Under the pieces are notes generated by a model that saw nothing but the letters and a program-made list of their open reading frames with translations, had not been told where the DNA came from and ran no database searches. A stretch of DNA of 64,000 nt from Solea solea. Lineage: Eukaryota > Chordata > Actinopteri > Pleuronectiformes > Soleidae. Numbering within the stretch: the first letter of the stretch is position 1; every line of letters begins with the position of its first letter. Shown here one piece after another: positions 1 through 13,000 of the stretch. Position numbers and translations under genes: made by a program. The stretch is from assembly GCF_958295425.1 (NCBI RefSeq), contig NC_081135.1:23568180-23632179 (forward strand), read 5' to 3'.

Positions 1-1215
1 AATAACCTGTCACGACTCTTTGGAGCGCACAGACAACACTGTAAAGACCGCAGAGACAACCCCCCCCCTCTCTCTCGCACATCATTTCCTGTTCAGCTCT
101 TCAACGGTAGCCTTTAGTTATGTTGTCACACAGTGCTCGGAGGGTCAACTGGATCCTGAGAGCTGTGTATTTTATTATTTGCTCTTCCTCTCAACCTGCA
201 CCACTAAGCTCAAGGTAGTCCAGCAGAGAGGCGTTTAACACAACCTGTCTTTTGCTTCTTGGCAGGCTTTTAGTGTTTTTTTTTTCACTTCACACAGGCT
301 CATTTGGGAATCATCTTCACCCACACAGCCACCCACACACTGCCTGCTGACGTCACCACCACCTTACAACAGCAACAGAAGTCAGCCTTGGACAATGAAA
401 TACACTGCAGCCATTGCAATCCTCACACTGTGTTTTAATACCTAGGATTTTTGTGGATGGACATGATGTTTACATATATATATGTGTATATATATATATA
501 TATATGTACATATATATATACATACATATATGTATATATATATATATGTGTATATATACGTATATATGTATATGTGTATATATATATATTGTGTTGTGTT
601 GTGTTACATGTACCCATACAGGCTACATGGGTGTATATATGTATATATATTCATGTTTGTGTAGATTAAGATAATTCCTATCATTATTTTATTCCTATTA
701 TTTCGCATCATGCATCAATCTTCCTGCATTTTTTTTTCTTAATGAATGTCTGCAGTGTTTCATTGAGAGATACAGTTTTGCGTGCAATGACGCATTTGTC
801 CACATGAGGGCAGCACTGCACCGAGAGACACACTGGAAACGGTGGCGCAGGAACAGTGAAGGCCATTTAATTCAGTGAAAGTGGTAATACTGGGTAATAG
901 AAACATGCTTCCTGCAGTTGTTTTTTTTTTTTTTACTATTATTTATTGTAATGCTTTTAGCAATGTCTTTAAAAGTACTTGTGTATTTTTAGCATTTAAA
1001 CCCAGAAAGAAACAAGTCGGTTGACAGATAAATATGGGGCAAAAGTGCAATCATTTTTGTGTGACTGAAGATTCTCAATCATCCAGGTAATTTTTCAATT
1101 AAAGTAATGTAGTAGTTGTATAAATGATGCAACATGGAAATAACCTATTCACTTCCAATGATTCCGTCTTGCTCTTGTAAGAATAAGAATAAGCGAGAGC
1201 ACACAACGTAGCAGC
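1..1215. other. Intergenic; AT/TG microsatellite, no gene seen
   Basis: No coding signal. Positions 472-652 are an imperfect TA/TG/CA simple repeat, which generates spurious Ile/Tyr reading frames on both strands. The remainder is unremarkable unique or decayed sequence. Confidence 0.7.
472..652. repeat. AT-rich microsatellite (TA, TG, TACA units)
   Basis: About 180 bp of alternating TATA, TGTA and CATA steps with short GTGTTGTGTT units at 590-605. Confidence 0.9.
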
Positions 1216-1220
1216 ATATT

Positions 1221-3989
1221 TTTATTTAAACTCTAAACAGAAACATTGCACATTTGCCTTTTCATGCCTTACGGTTTCCTTAGTGTATCCCGCCAAAAAA
1301 AACAAAACCCAGAGTCCAAACTGGTAAGAGGAGAGAAGAAACACAAGAAGAAGCACATTACAATGCAAAGAAAAGACAAGACAGGTCGACCACATGGAGA
1401 CCTCATAGAAAAATAGAACAGCAATATTCATAGTCACGGAACATGATGCAATAGAATTTAAGTCATGCATTTCAGATGAAACAATGTGTTTACTAATGAG
1501 GTTCAAAATACGAGGTATTCATTGGCTCACACGTTTTGCTACATTCTTAGCAAGTGGTTGAATTTAATACTGCATAAAACATGCAATTCATCATTTTTCT
1601 GGTCGACTTCAGTTCAGCTCTTCGGCCAAAGTACATTAGAGCACACCGATCCATGCCACACAGTGTGCACAGTCACGTTTTAAACTCCAATTAACAAAGG
1701 TACAACACAATTCAAAAGGCAAAGTCCCACTCAAGAATACTTACAGTAAAAATACAAATGAAAAATAACAGCCTGTGACTACATGGGCACTTCAGAGTGT
1801 GCTACAAGTCTTCTGTCCTCTGCAGATTTGATTTGTTTGGATTTGTGAGCTTCAAGATAAAGAAAATCAAATTTAAAGAAACCTTTTGGGAAAATCACAT
1901 ATTTGCTTACTGTGGAAAAGATTGAAGCTAATGATAATTTTATATTAAGTGATACCTAAGAAGGAGCCATATTTGACCACCATGTTGCAGCCATAATGGA
2001 CAAACTAAACATCTTTGAAGGTTCTCCAACACTCACTACAGCGAGGGATACTCATCTGAAACATCCAACTCCACTAGTAAATGTTGTAAAAATGTTCATA
2101 TTGTGCATTTAAATACTGCTACAGCTTGTTAACAGTTGGTCCCATCCAACAGAAACAGAATCTGCTCATCAGCACCTCTAAAACTAACAATGGATCGCCA
2201 TTGTTTAAAATTTGTTACTGAAAATATAAAGAATACAGAAACAAAACAAGCTTATGTGAGAGGTGTTGTTAGGTGGATCACTGTGTTTCCTCTGGACTGA
2301 GCTAGGCTAATTTAGGGTTGCCAACCGTTCCGTAAAATAAGGATGTGTCCCGTATTTCAAAGAGAAAAGATTTGTTCCTTATTTCCTTATTCAGTAATTC
2401 ATGCAAAACCATGATTGAGTGTGATTTGAGGGGGAAAATCGCTGCTCTCCATCTGTCGTTCATCACTATCCAACAGAAAATGGGCACTCTTAATTGGGGC
2501 ATCCAATTCTCTATCGTAAATAGGTAAAATGGCGACAGGAGGATACTGCTCAGGGAGAAAGATGCCAGATGTCATAGATGTCATTTATTACATTGCAAAC
2601 AATGTAATAAATGATAATATCGATTTTTAAACTCCTGTTTGGTTGATAGCACGTTACAGACATAGAAATACTATTGTGTAGCAGAGAAACTGCATATTTT
2701 ACTTAAATGTGACAGTGGAATTCTGTAGTTTGTGGGTGTAATGTAACGTGCAGTATATTAACAGTATAACGGAGTTTCTTATTTTCAGGAAGTTGGCAAC
2801 CCGAGGCTAACTTTCGGGACAAAAAGGGACCAGAAGACTGATCTACAGCCAAACTGCTGATGCTGATGCAGATGCAGCGTCTCCGTGTCCAGCAGAAAGC
2901 AAATATGTGTATTTTGATGCGTTCATTTTAACATAGTTGAATTAGTCGCTTTACTAGTTCTGTCTAATGTTTTGAAATGTAAGTGTTAAATCAAGGTAGA
3001 TAAACTATGTTCTTGCAGAGATTACTAAAACAACTTCATCAAGGCACATTGTGTGTGTTTGTGCACATGTGTGCGTGTGTGTGTGTATGTGCTGCACACA
3101 TGTCTGCGCACAAGTGTGTGTACAAGTGAGACCCCGCATTTATAAAATTGGGCGAAATAGATTTAACTATAACTTCAGTGGTTTGTGGCCAATGTGGGCA
3201 AAACTGCAGTCATTGGTTTTTACTAATTATGGCAACAACAAAAAAAATACATCATGGTTCAATATACGATCTAAAGAATCTAGGTGAGGAGGAGGCCATG
3301 CATTTTTCATTAGGGTCTTAAAACAAGGCACAGGAAGGGAGGGAGCGGAGCACTCAATTTGCATTGCAAGCACTGTCACAGGTCCTGCTGTTCCCGCATC
3401 CCTTCATCCTTCAGAGACTCTGCAGCCATTACAATCCAGAGCTTGCAGGGGTTGGTTTTTTTTTTTTTATTTTTTATTTTTTTTTTTTAAACAGCACTTG
3501 TAAATAACTCAATAGCCTATGTACACATTTACAAAAAAATATCTCTGTTACCCCAGAAAAAATGTGAGCAAGAAGAAAATACCAATAGCAATACTAACCA
3601 CAGCAGAGACAAATATTCCTTTTCCAATATTCCCCCATGCCATGTTGTGCTGAAAATGTGTGCAATGCCCAGAATTAGCTCACTGCTTAACGTGTTGACA
3701 CAGTGTTTTTCAGATGCCTTTCTGACATCAGCTGGTGTCGTCAGCTGATTTGTAGCTGCTCCAACAAGCTTGCCAAACACAGCTCTGTCAGCCACGAAGA
3801 CTGAAGGGAGCATATAAACCTCTATGATAGCGCCGCACTCAAGTCTAAAGCTCATCTCTAGTAGCTAAAGCGAAGACGAGCAGAGCCCAAGAACCTCTGC
3901 ATGCACTGCACTGCACAGCTGTCTCTGTTGCAGGCTGCATTTAAGAGGAAATAAGCCGAAAACGATCAGCATGAAGGTGGCAGCACCAG
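1221..3989 (-). other. Region downstream of the pde11a stop: possible 3' UTR
   Basis: Minus-strand sequence after the stop codon. Possible AATAAA poly(A) signals read on the minus strand at 3,466-3,478 (inside a T-rich tract) and at 1,221-1,226, the latter followed by a GT-rich stretch. If the distal one is used, the 3' UTR is about 2.8 kb and contains a hAT-like insertion (2,312-2,803). The exact end cannot be fixed from sequence. A TG-rich microsatellite sits at 3,050-3,095. Confidence 0.35.
2312..2803. mobile_element. Non-autonomous hAT-like element (MITE)
   Basis: Terminal inverted repeats GGGTTGCCAAC (2,315-2,325) and GTTGGCAACCC (2,792-2,802). The flanks TAGGCTAA and GAGGCTAA look like an 8-bp target duplication with one mismatch. 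About 490 bp with no transposase frame. The TIR resembles known fish hAT families; the family name is not assigned. Confidence 0.65.
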
Positions 3990-4076
3990 CTAACTAACAG
4001 GTTTAGATGTTGTGCCATCAGCATCATTGCTGCTGCTGCTGCTGCTACTGTTGCTGCTGCTGCTGCTGCTGCTGCT

Positions 4077-4113
<37 letters not shown>

Positions 4114-4304
4114 CAGCAAGGTGTGCTGCCACTTTTGGCCACAGTGCAGCCACTGGTTTCTGTGCTTTCAACGCTGCATGGGCTTGTTGGTGCAGACGTG
4201 CTCTGGCCACGTTGTCTCTTCTTGTTCAGTTCCTCCCATTTGGACCTGTTCGCTTTGATCAAGTCAAGCATCGGCTGGAGTTTCGGATTCAACTGTACCA
4301 GAGT
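3990..4304 (-). CDS. pde11a: pde11a coding exon 20 with stop codon (residues 843-946)
   Basis: 104 codons plus TAG at 3,990-3,992. It starts [20 protein letters not shown], continues [10 protein letters not shown] (conserved), then a low-complexity tail rich in Ser and Thr. Residues about 907-934 are poly-serine broken by three asparagines, written in AGC codons with AGC-to-AAC changes (a CAG-type repeat at 4,026-4,112). The human tail has no such tract. Acceptor CTCCAG|ACT. Confidence 0.93.
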
Positions 4305-5141
4305 CTGGAGACAGAGAAGAAACACTTTGGTTTGCAAACAATCTGTAATACTGCAAATCATGATTCATATGGAAATTAGTATTAAATGTATTAAAGGTCC
4401 AGTGTGTAACATACAGAGGGTTTACTATATGTAAGTATGTTTGTATAAGTGTTAAATCCCTTTGAAATTAAATAAAAAAGAAAGAAAAGACTTTCATAAC
4501 ATTAGAATAAGCCTTTTTTTATTTATAACATAAGATAAAATAGTCCTTTATTTGTCCCGCAGTGAGGAAATGAACATTGTTAAAGCAGCAAAGACAGTAA
4601 GGATGAATATAATAAATAATAAACATGCATTACCAAAAAATTTACAATATATAAAGATATTAACATTAAGTAGACTATAAAAGACTATAAAAATGTGTTA
4701 AAATAAAATGTAGAATGTACATTATAGACAGTTTGTGTCTAGACAACATTTTTTCTTATAAATAAATACAGTACCTTGTGATGCCAGACATGCAACATTA
4801 GTAATCCAGTGAAATGTTTATCTAAACTAATTTAATGATAAAAGCTGCTAATTAGCACTAAGCTGCAGCCGAGGCTATGGGGAATGTCAGCGTTGGTGCT
4901 AGAGGAAGAAATCCAGCTCATCAATGATCACAGATCATACAGAGGCCAACAAATGACATTTATTACATTATATGCTTCTGTGCGTGTGTGTATCTATGTG
5001 GGTTTATGTACATATGTGGGGATGTTGTTGTTCTATCTATCTATTTGTCTGTCTGTATGTGTGTATGGACATACTGTAGGTGTATACAGTATGTACATCG
5101 GCATGTATGTATGGATGAATGTGTGTATGGATGTATTTTTA

Positions 5142-5222
<81 letters not shown>

Positions 5223-8200
5223 GTATCCACCATCAAATAATTCAAAGCCACACATGTAATGGTAAATGGTCTGTATTTATATGGCGCTTTTCTGGTCTTG
5301 ATGAACACTCAAAGCTGTTTCCCACTACAGTTCTGCCTTTCACTTCCATTCACTCACACTTTCATACAGTGCATCTTTGTGCAGCGTATCTTTCATACTC
5401 ATTCACACGCTGCCGGCACAGCCATCAGGAGCAAAGTGGGTTAACATGGGTTAACGTCTTGCTCCAAGGACACATCGGCATGTAGACTAGCGGAATCAAA
5501 CCCACACCCGTCAAGTTGAAAGACCCCACTTCCCCCCCACCCCCCCCACCCACCCACCCAAAGTAAACCTCATGGTGGCACCAGAGAAAAGGTCAGGGCA
5601 TCACCAAAGTTGCTAACTTTGAAAATTGAACGTAAACGTGTTTCTCATCGTGCAACAAACACAATATGTTATTCATCCAGACGGTTAGAGGAGACTTTGA
5701 TGTTTGGATCTGTGAAATGAATTTAGATCAGAGGCACAGCTGATACATGGGGCTAGAAAAGTTGCACATTCTTCATCAAAAATCACTATAACGCCTAAAA
5801 CAAATGCAAGAAAACAGACAACAGCTGACGACCATAACAGCCTCATATAGTCGCTTAATGGCAGCAGCCCATCAAATGCCTGCTCTTTAAAGATTAGAAG
5901 CGTGTGTATCACTGAGATAGGTTGCATTTGTCTTTTTTTCCCCCTCTGTGCTAAACTGTAAGTGGCAGTGAGGCAAAATAAATTACCTGCTGGTAATTTA
6001 TTAAAATGACAGGGAGGATTTTGTTCCCTCTGTTCCGTTAACAGTGTCTTCTGTGTCCGTTTGATTTCGAGGACGGTCCGTGTGATTACTTATTGTTTCA
6101 TTAACCCTGTTTCATATGGAAATATAACATATGGGAGTGCGTGCCACATTGAAAACAATGGAATCTTCTGGAGTTTAACAGGCAGCCATTGTGGAAGTGA
6201 GTTAAATAAATAGGTATACTGTATCCACGCTGGGGACGGTGAGTGTATTGTTTGCTTGAATGGGGAATCAAATCTGTTGTAACACAGCCTGCAATTAACT
6301 GAGCTTTACATAAATATGCAAAGCAGTCCTATATAAGCGAGTGTTTTTAAACAATTCTAAACAAGTGAATGTAGGAAGAAAATACCATTCAAACAACAAC
6401 TCTGTAACGTGGCCAAGCTAAGAAAGCAGGACTCAGTCGTCACGTTCGTTCCTCATTTGTATTAATATGTGAATAATTCATACTGTTGTAACTGCTGGGA
6501 TGTGTGCTAATTTATGAAATTATGGAACACAGCAACACGAGAGCACAACAGTGATTTCCATTTCTGTGATTTGAGATAAAGTCAATGGTCAGTGACATTC
6601 CTGGATTCAAAAATCTAAATGATCAGCAATAATGTGCAACTGAAATGATAAATAAATAACTCAGTCAACAGAAAGTGAGTGTGCATCCATTGTGATGAAT
6701 ATCTGTTTTTGTTTTTTTTTATTATTTTTAGCTAAAAGGTCAAACATCCTCCAGTTCCTGCTTCTCAAATGGGAGGATTTGTTGTTTTAGGAGATTGTAA
6801 ATGAGTTATTTTAGGGCTTTAGACTTTTGGACTTGGGCTTCAGAAAAACATTCACTGTTGTAGTGTGTTTATATATTTGTTCTGTTGTTATTACAGCTGT
6901 GGTCGTAGTATGTTGTAAACTTCCTTCCTTTATTATCTTTGAACAGATAATGGGACTCATAGGATGTCATTTATCACAGCAACAGTATAAAAATAAAATA
7001 AAAAAAATAACTGTGTTAGAGGTTAGTTAGATTTGTATAATTAATCGAGAAAACCATTAACAACAATCATTATCTTGGATGTGGAACACTGGTTCATAAT
7101 ATATGATAAATTGACTTTTACAAAGTATTCACTGCTGTCAACAATATTACTTCTGTGATAAAGCTTACCCGTGTGTACCTGGATTTGCTATCTTTTTAGG
7201 ACCTTAAAGGCATAAACACTGACCTTGTCAGGACCAGTAGTCCTCATGGAGACTATAAAACCTGGTCCTCATGAGGCAGAACCTCAGTTTCTGAGGAACT
7301 GGTCAGGTTTTAGTGCTAGGATTTGAACTGTGGTTTGGTTAAGATCAGCGGCAAATGGTGACGTTAAGGAAAGGGCTTTGTTTAAACTGTCCAAATGAAT
7401 GAAAGACATCGCAGTGTCCTAAGAAGACTAGAATAGCTGCCCGAACCTGTGTGTGTATGTGTTTGATGACAAAAAGGACATCATCACACTGCTGTAACTG
7501 TAAGCTTCAAGAACAGTGATCATCTTTATGGTTTGTCTAATCTGCTGGTTAAAAGAAGGTGAGATCTCCCTATGTTCCCGATTTCTCTGCAGAAACACAG
7601 TCTGTGGAACATTGGCAATGCTTTGCCAAGTTTATTATTAACATAATTATTATTATTACTATTATTATTATTGTTCTAATGTAGGAAAGAAAGAGAGAGA
7701 GAAAGAGAAAGAGTGTCATTTGCTGGGGTATAGAGATGGAAGGTTATATAATGGGGGATTAATATTCCACAAAGTAGCCAGCCACCACCAGGAGGAGGAG
7801 ATCAGCAAGATCAAGAACAAGATCTCTTCCACCCACGGACAAAAACCCTGCCGCCTCCAAACTTCCTCTCTTCTCCCCCCTTGCAAGTTTAATTGGCAGC
7901 AGCACGATCGTGAGCTCCGTATCTGCATTCTCCAAACATCAGCCTTCACATGACGCCGTGTGGAGACAAAAAAACTCCCCACGCAGACAACACACACCAC
8001 TTTGATGCTTTTGTATTTCCACAACACAGACAACAGCAACAGCGGTGAAACCAGAACCCCCCCCCCCCCCCACACATACACACACTAGTCTGCTTTAGAC
8101 ATTGATTCTGTGATAAGTCAATAGACGTGAAGATGATGCATTGTTTGTTTTCCACTAATGTGTTTTCAATGTGACAGTAAAAAAAGAAGCTGAACAGAAC

Positions 8201-10021
8201 GGAAGCAGAGAAATCGCCCCGTGCGCTGTAAGAGATGACTGAACGACTTCATCGTTGACCTCTTTCACAATTCGTCCTGCCTGTGTTTGACTTTCATGAA
8301 TTCACCTTCAGCGCTCCTCATCTCTTTACAACCCTGATCTCCTCAGTAAGTCTGCCTTCTTCCTCCCACACAGCCACTGCTGCCAGCTGTGGGAGGGGCA
8401 GGTGAGAACTCTTGACGTCATTCACACACACACACATTACTACACCAGCGAGTACGCTGCATAGATTTCCATTATCTATACACGACTATAATTCCCTCAG
8501 AGATAATCACTGACTCTAACTCTTGCTCTGCTGCCATCAGACAATAAAATCAGCCTCTTTTTCTGCGTCACAGAGGAAAAGCATGTAGTACAGAGTTGGT
8601 CCCTTTTTTTATTGCTGTGCACTGAAGCTAAAAGTACACTGTCTTATGAGAGGGGACTTAACCTGACTAACATCACAGCACTGTACACACACTCCACTAC
8701 CTTGGAGCTTTCTTGCAGTCACAAAGTGCACTCTCATTCTGCTTTTCTAAAAAAAAAAACCTTGAGGTTGCTTCAATAGATGCATTTTTCTTCATTTCAT
8801 TCAGAAATATGTGGTTAGAAAGAAAGCTGATTGGTAGTTTGTGGCAGTGACATCAGTTGGGGGGGGGACAATAGCTGAGGAGGGACCGCAGCTTTACCTC
8901 ATGTCAAAGGCTGACGTGCACGACAAGTGTCACACAAAAGAAGGCCATAGAGCATCGAGAGTTACCTCATACAACGGAGCACAAATTCCATCAATCCACT
9001 CCAGCTGGAGCCCCGGCAACTCGTCCTTCCTGTTTCGATCAAAGATGGCCTGAAACAAAACGGACACAATTTCATTTGCATGTGCTTTCATTTGTGCTCG
9101 CAAAAGTCTGTTAAATATCAGGCTACAAGTCGAGGCTTTCTGTCCCTAATGTGCTGCTGTTACTCCTTTGGTTCAAGAAAAGTCCCTCAGCTCTCAAGAC
9201 AACCATGCTTATTTCATGTATATTTTCTATTCTCCTTCATTCTTCTGTGGCCTCAAACCTAAGAGGCTCTACCCAGGCTGTGCCTCAGAGATAGTTACTG
9301 GGCTATGACTTAGAACTTAATATTTAATTTCCAACACCCACACGTGGAGCGGCGAAGGTTTGACATAAGCGGCAGACCTGAGGCAATTGCATTAGCTATT
9401 TCATTCAGAGAAGAGGCAATGTGGCCCGGCTCGATTAGTCAACAGCCATTAATTGCTTGCACAAAGCTGTTGGCTTTTCTTTTTCCCTCTTAAAGAACTC
9501 GCAACACAGTGCAGCCTTCAAAGCTCCTCAATCAAAGAGACAGTGGGCTACTCCTCTGCTGTGGGGCTACAGCTCTGAGTCATGAATGAAGACAAATATC
9601 TTAAACTGGACTAAAGACTTTCTCTGTAAGTCTTATTATTATTATTATTATTATTATAGTTTAGATTATCTCTGCTATCAGCAGCAAGTTTTGTGGAGCA
9701 CCATCCTCCTTTGTTTACAAGTGAATGTAAATAAAGGTCAGTATTTGATTGCTGTTTGTTTCCAGTTTGTTTTTCTTTTGTTTTGTTAAGTTTTTTCTGT
9801 TACACGCTACACAGTAGTGCACAGATTTGCTCTTGGCACAGCAGTGAGGCAGTGGAGCGGTCAAGCTGACGATACAGTTTTCTCACACTGGGAGACACAA
9901 GCGCTCGTGTTTCCCTTATATACGCGGTCAGTATATAATGTACATTTGCAACTGCGGAAGAAATATATCTCCAGCAGCATCCACCTGAGGGAGTCATGCA
10001 AGCCAAGGAAAATAAAAAGGA

Positions 10022-10057
<36 letters not shown>

Positions 10058-13000
10058 ACTAAGCCAGGGACGGCTCAGCAGACTCACTGAGGGTGTGAGC
10101 TTTAGCTCTGATCTCTCTCTGTCACCCTGCTCAAAGAACTCGCTGGTCACCAACTCTGCCACCTGGAAAGACAGAAGCAGGACAGCAGCCTAAAGTAGTG
10201 ACACTATGTGGTCCTGTTATGTGCACAAGACAGAGAAAAACAGTTTGGGGTCTCATATCAGAGAGTGTTTGGTGTTTTATGTTTTATCGTGAAAATGTTT
10301 GTTCAAAAACAATCAAAACAGTTTTCTTATTTCAAATATTCCTCACCTTGCGTGATATATCCCAAGGTTTAGTCACAGCACCAAGATCACAAGCAGTCAT
10401 CATCATGGATCTGAGAGGAGAGCAGAGCAATATGTAATTTCATTACATATTTAGAATAAACCTTTCATTTTAAATTTTGAATTCTGAATGCAGAACATCA
10501 CCTGCACATGTCTCGATGGGCCTTTACATTCCAGTTGTACTCCCCTTTATTGACCAGCTCAAAGAAGCTGTTTCTGTTCCTGCAGGGAAACACACAGCAG
10601 TTTGCTCATGCAAGTGCACACTACATATACTCCACAAGGGGGCAGTACTACCTAAAAGACAAACGTACAATAAACGGCTTCATAAATGGACACAGGCAGA
10701 GCGACTGAGACAGAAAAAAGAAGGCACAGTTGTGATTTAACAGTGTAATAAGCATCGTGTTTACAGGAACTTACTCAAAGTAAAGAGTGAGGTCTGTCGC
10801 CAGAATGGACTGTTTGAGCAGCTGCATGAGGTCGCTGTACTCTGTGGACGACAGGTTGGAGAAGATATTGTGGCCCTGAAGAGAAAAAATACAGACATAA
10901 GCACGCGTCAGAATTCAAACACAGGACGTGTCACTGCTCTTGCATGAATTGTTGTTTGTCATTAACCCCCAGAGTGAGTTTTTGCACTCCACATTGAATT
11001 AGTTCATATTCCTCAAAAAAAAAAACAGTTGATCTTACACCATGACACTGTTCATACCCCTGCCCTGATATTATTACTGATCAATCATCTGTTTCTGGCT
11101 CTTTTGAAAAGGCATTATTGCTAAATGTATGCATTATGCATCATGATTTAATCATAATCATTTGATGATGGGGGTTTATTGATGTATCACAGAGATACAT
11201 GGAACTATGTAGAATTTTCAGCTGCTTTGTACTCTGCCTTTGTGCATGACGGTGTAAGCTATAGCCAAGGTCCAGAGCTGAAGAGCTTTCAATCGTTCCA
11301 GTGATTCAAACACTGAAGTGAATGAAATCAGTATAATAATGGAAAGAACATAATGGCAAAAAAGGAAATCTGTCATGTTTTTCCCACTTGACAAAACCAC
11401 TGGTTTTACAGATACAATTAACAATGGCTCTGTTTATTACGCAGGTGTCCCAGGAAGATACGACAGTGAACAAACCAGGTCCGTCTTCAAACTCACATCC
11501 TATATGTTGTCTTATTTCTTGCCTTAAAAAGGTGTTGAATTCATGTTGTTTTCACTGTGCTGTATACAAACACACCTAACTTGAATATTAAATACAGGGT
11601 AAAAAGAGTTATTTTTGTCCCATCTCCACCCAAATAAAATGAATGTGGAGCCACAAAACCTATTTGACCCATCATAACATGTGTACATCTTTTTATACAG
11701 ATATATTTTGTATATAAAAAAACAACAGTTTGTTGCATGTATGAACTACAAAAAGAAAACTGTTGACATTTCTAGTTTTTTATTTTTCGTCAAGTCTTTC
11801 CATTGTTTGTGGCAAGTTAATGAAATTAAAAGTAACCAACTTTGAAATAAATGCTGCAATATTTGGATTGTATGTAAGTCATGCTTGAGAAAACCTGCCT
11901 TTTGACGTAGACATTGTATTTATCACTCTGAGCTCTAAGAAATGTATTTTTTAAATACAGAGGGGCTGAAGAGCTACATGTGGCTCTAGAGCTGCAGGTT
12001 GCAGACCCCTGATTTGAACATTTTATTTTATATATATACATATATATAGTCTGAGAATATAAGTAATGTAGATGTTCATCCCCCACAATGGAATCCTTTC
12101 TGCTCACAATCCCATAATACAATGTGTCACGTGTAATAAATGTGAGAATTAGAGTCGTGCAACACCACAGCAGCCAGAGACAATGATTCATATCTGTCTG
12201 CATCTATCGATACAAACAAGTCGGTTGTTTTGGCTTTTCCTATTGTGACGCGTCAACAAGTCCTTCATGAAAAAGTCCTGTTATCTCAATTAAACCTAAT
12301 GAAAATGAAGTTGGATGAAGGATGGATTAAAGGTGGACAGGAGGAGAGCCAGCAGCTCAGCTCTAATAAACAAGCATCATCGCTCACTTGAGACTCTATC
12401 ATTAAAGCGGGCATTTCCCCATCATGTATTGTACATTCATTTAGCACTTAGACACCTTCTGCTAGAGAATGGAGAGCCTGTCTGTGGAGAAAATAGAAGA
12501 TGAAGGGGTGATAACAGATAGGAAGCAGAATGGGAGGACAATAATGAGACGTAAAAAAAAACTATCTAACAATATATTTAAAACTGAATGACCATTTCTC
12601 CTGACAATTCAGTTCTGCAAACTGTCTCAGCTGGTCCGCGGATCGCCTTCATCAGCTCATGTGTGAATACTGAAGTGCATAACAACAGATTTCCCTCATT
12701 GTGTCACAATCGGAGAAGATGAAGGAGGAAGGCGAGTGAAATGGCACGAGAGAACGACGAAGGGGGAAATTCAAAGGTACAGAGGGTTTTAAAAACGTCA
12801 CGATTTAGTCCTCAATGATTCGTGAGAACCAGAGGACTAAATCGTGAGCTGTCTCTTCTACTTGAATTAGCCACGCTATTCATTTATATGCTAATGGGAC
12901 AGTGGTTGTCCTATCCCCAGTATCAACAACAACAACAAAAAAAAAACATTATGATATTCAGAGCAAACATTTGTCAGCTCACTGTGTTGTCAGCGCCGCG

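Larger units (their letters stand above)
4305..8965 (-). other. pde11a intron 19
   Basis: 4.66-kb intron. Holds a TCTG/TCTA microsatellite, a SINE copy (5,262-5,515), a poly-C run near 5,530 and another at 8,057-8,071, an ATT repeat (7,625-7,678) and a diverged dispersed repeat at about 7,215-7,460. No coding exon found. Confidence 0.7.

Noticed and set aside
414..674. Ile/Tyr-rich reading frames on both strands
   Set aside because: Produced by the TA/TG microsatellite.
4007..4434. Poly-Leu, poly-Cys and poly-Ala frames
   Set aside because: Other frames of the CAG/CTG repeat; the poly-Ser frame belongs to pde11a exon 20.
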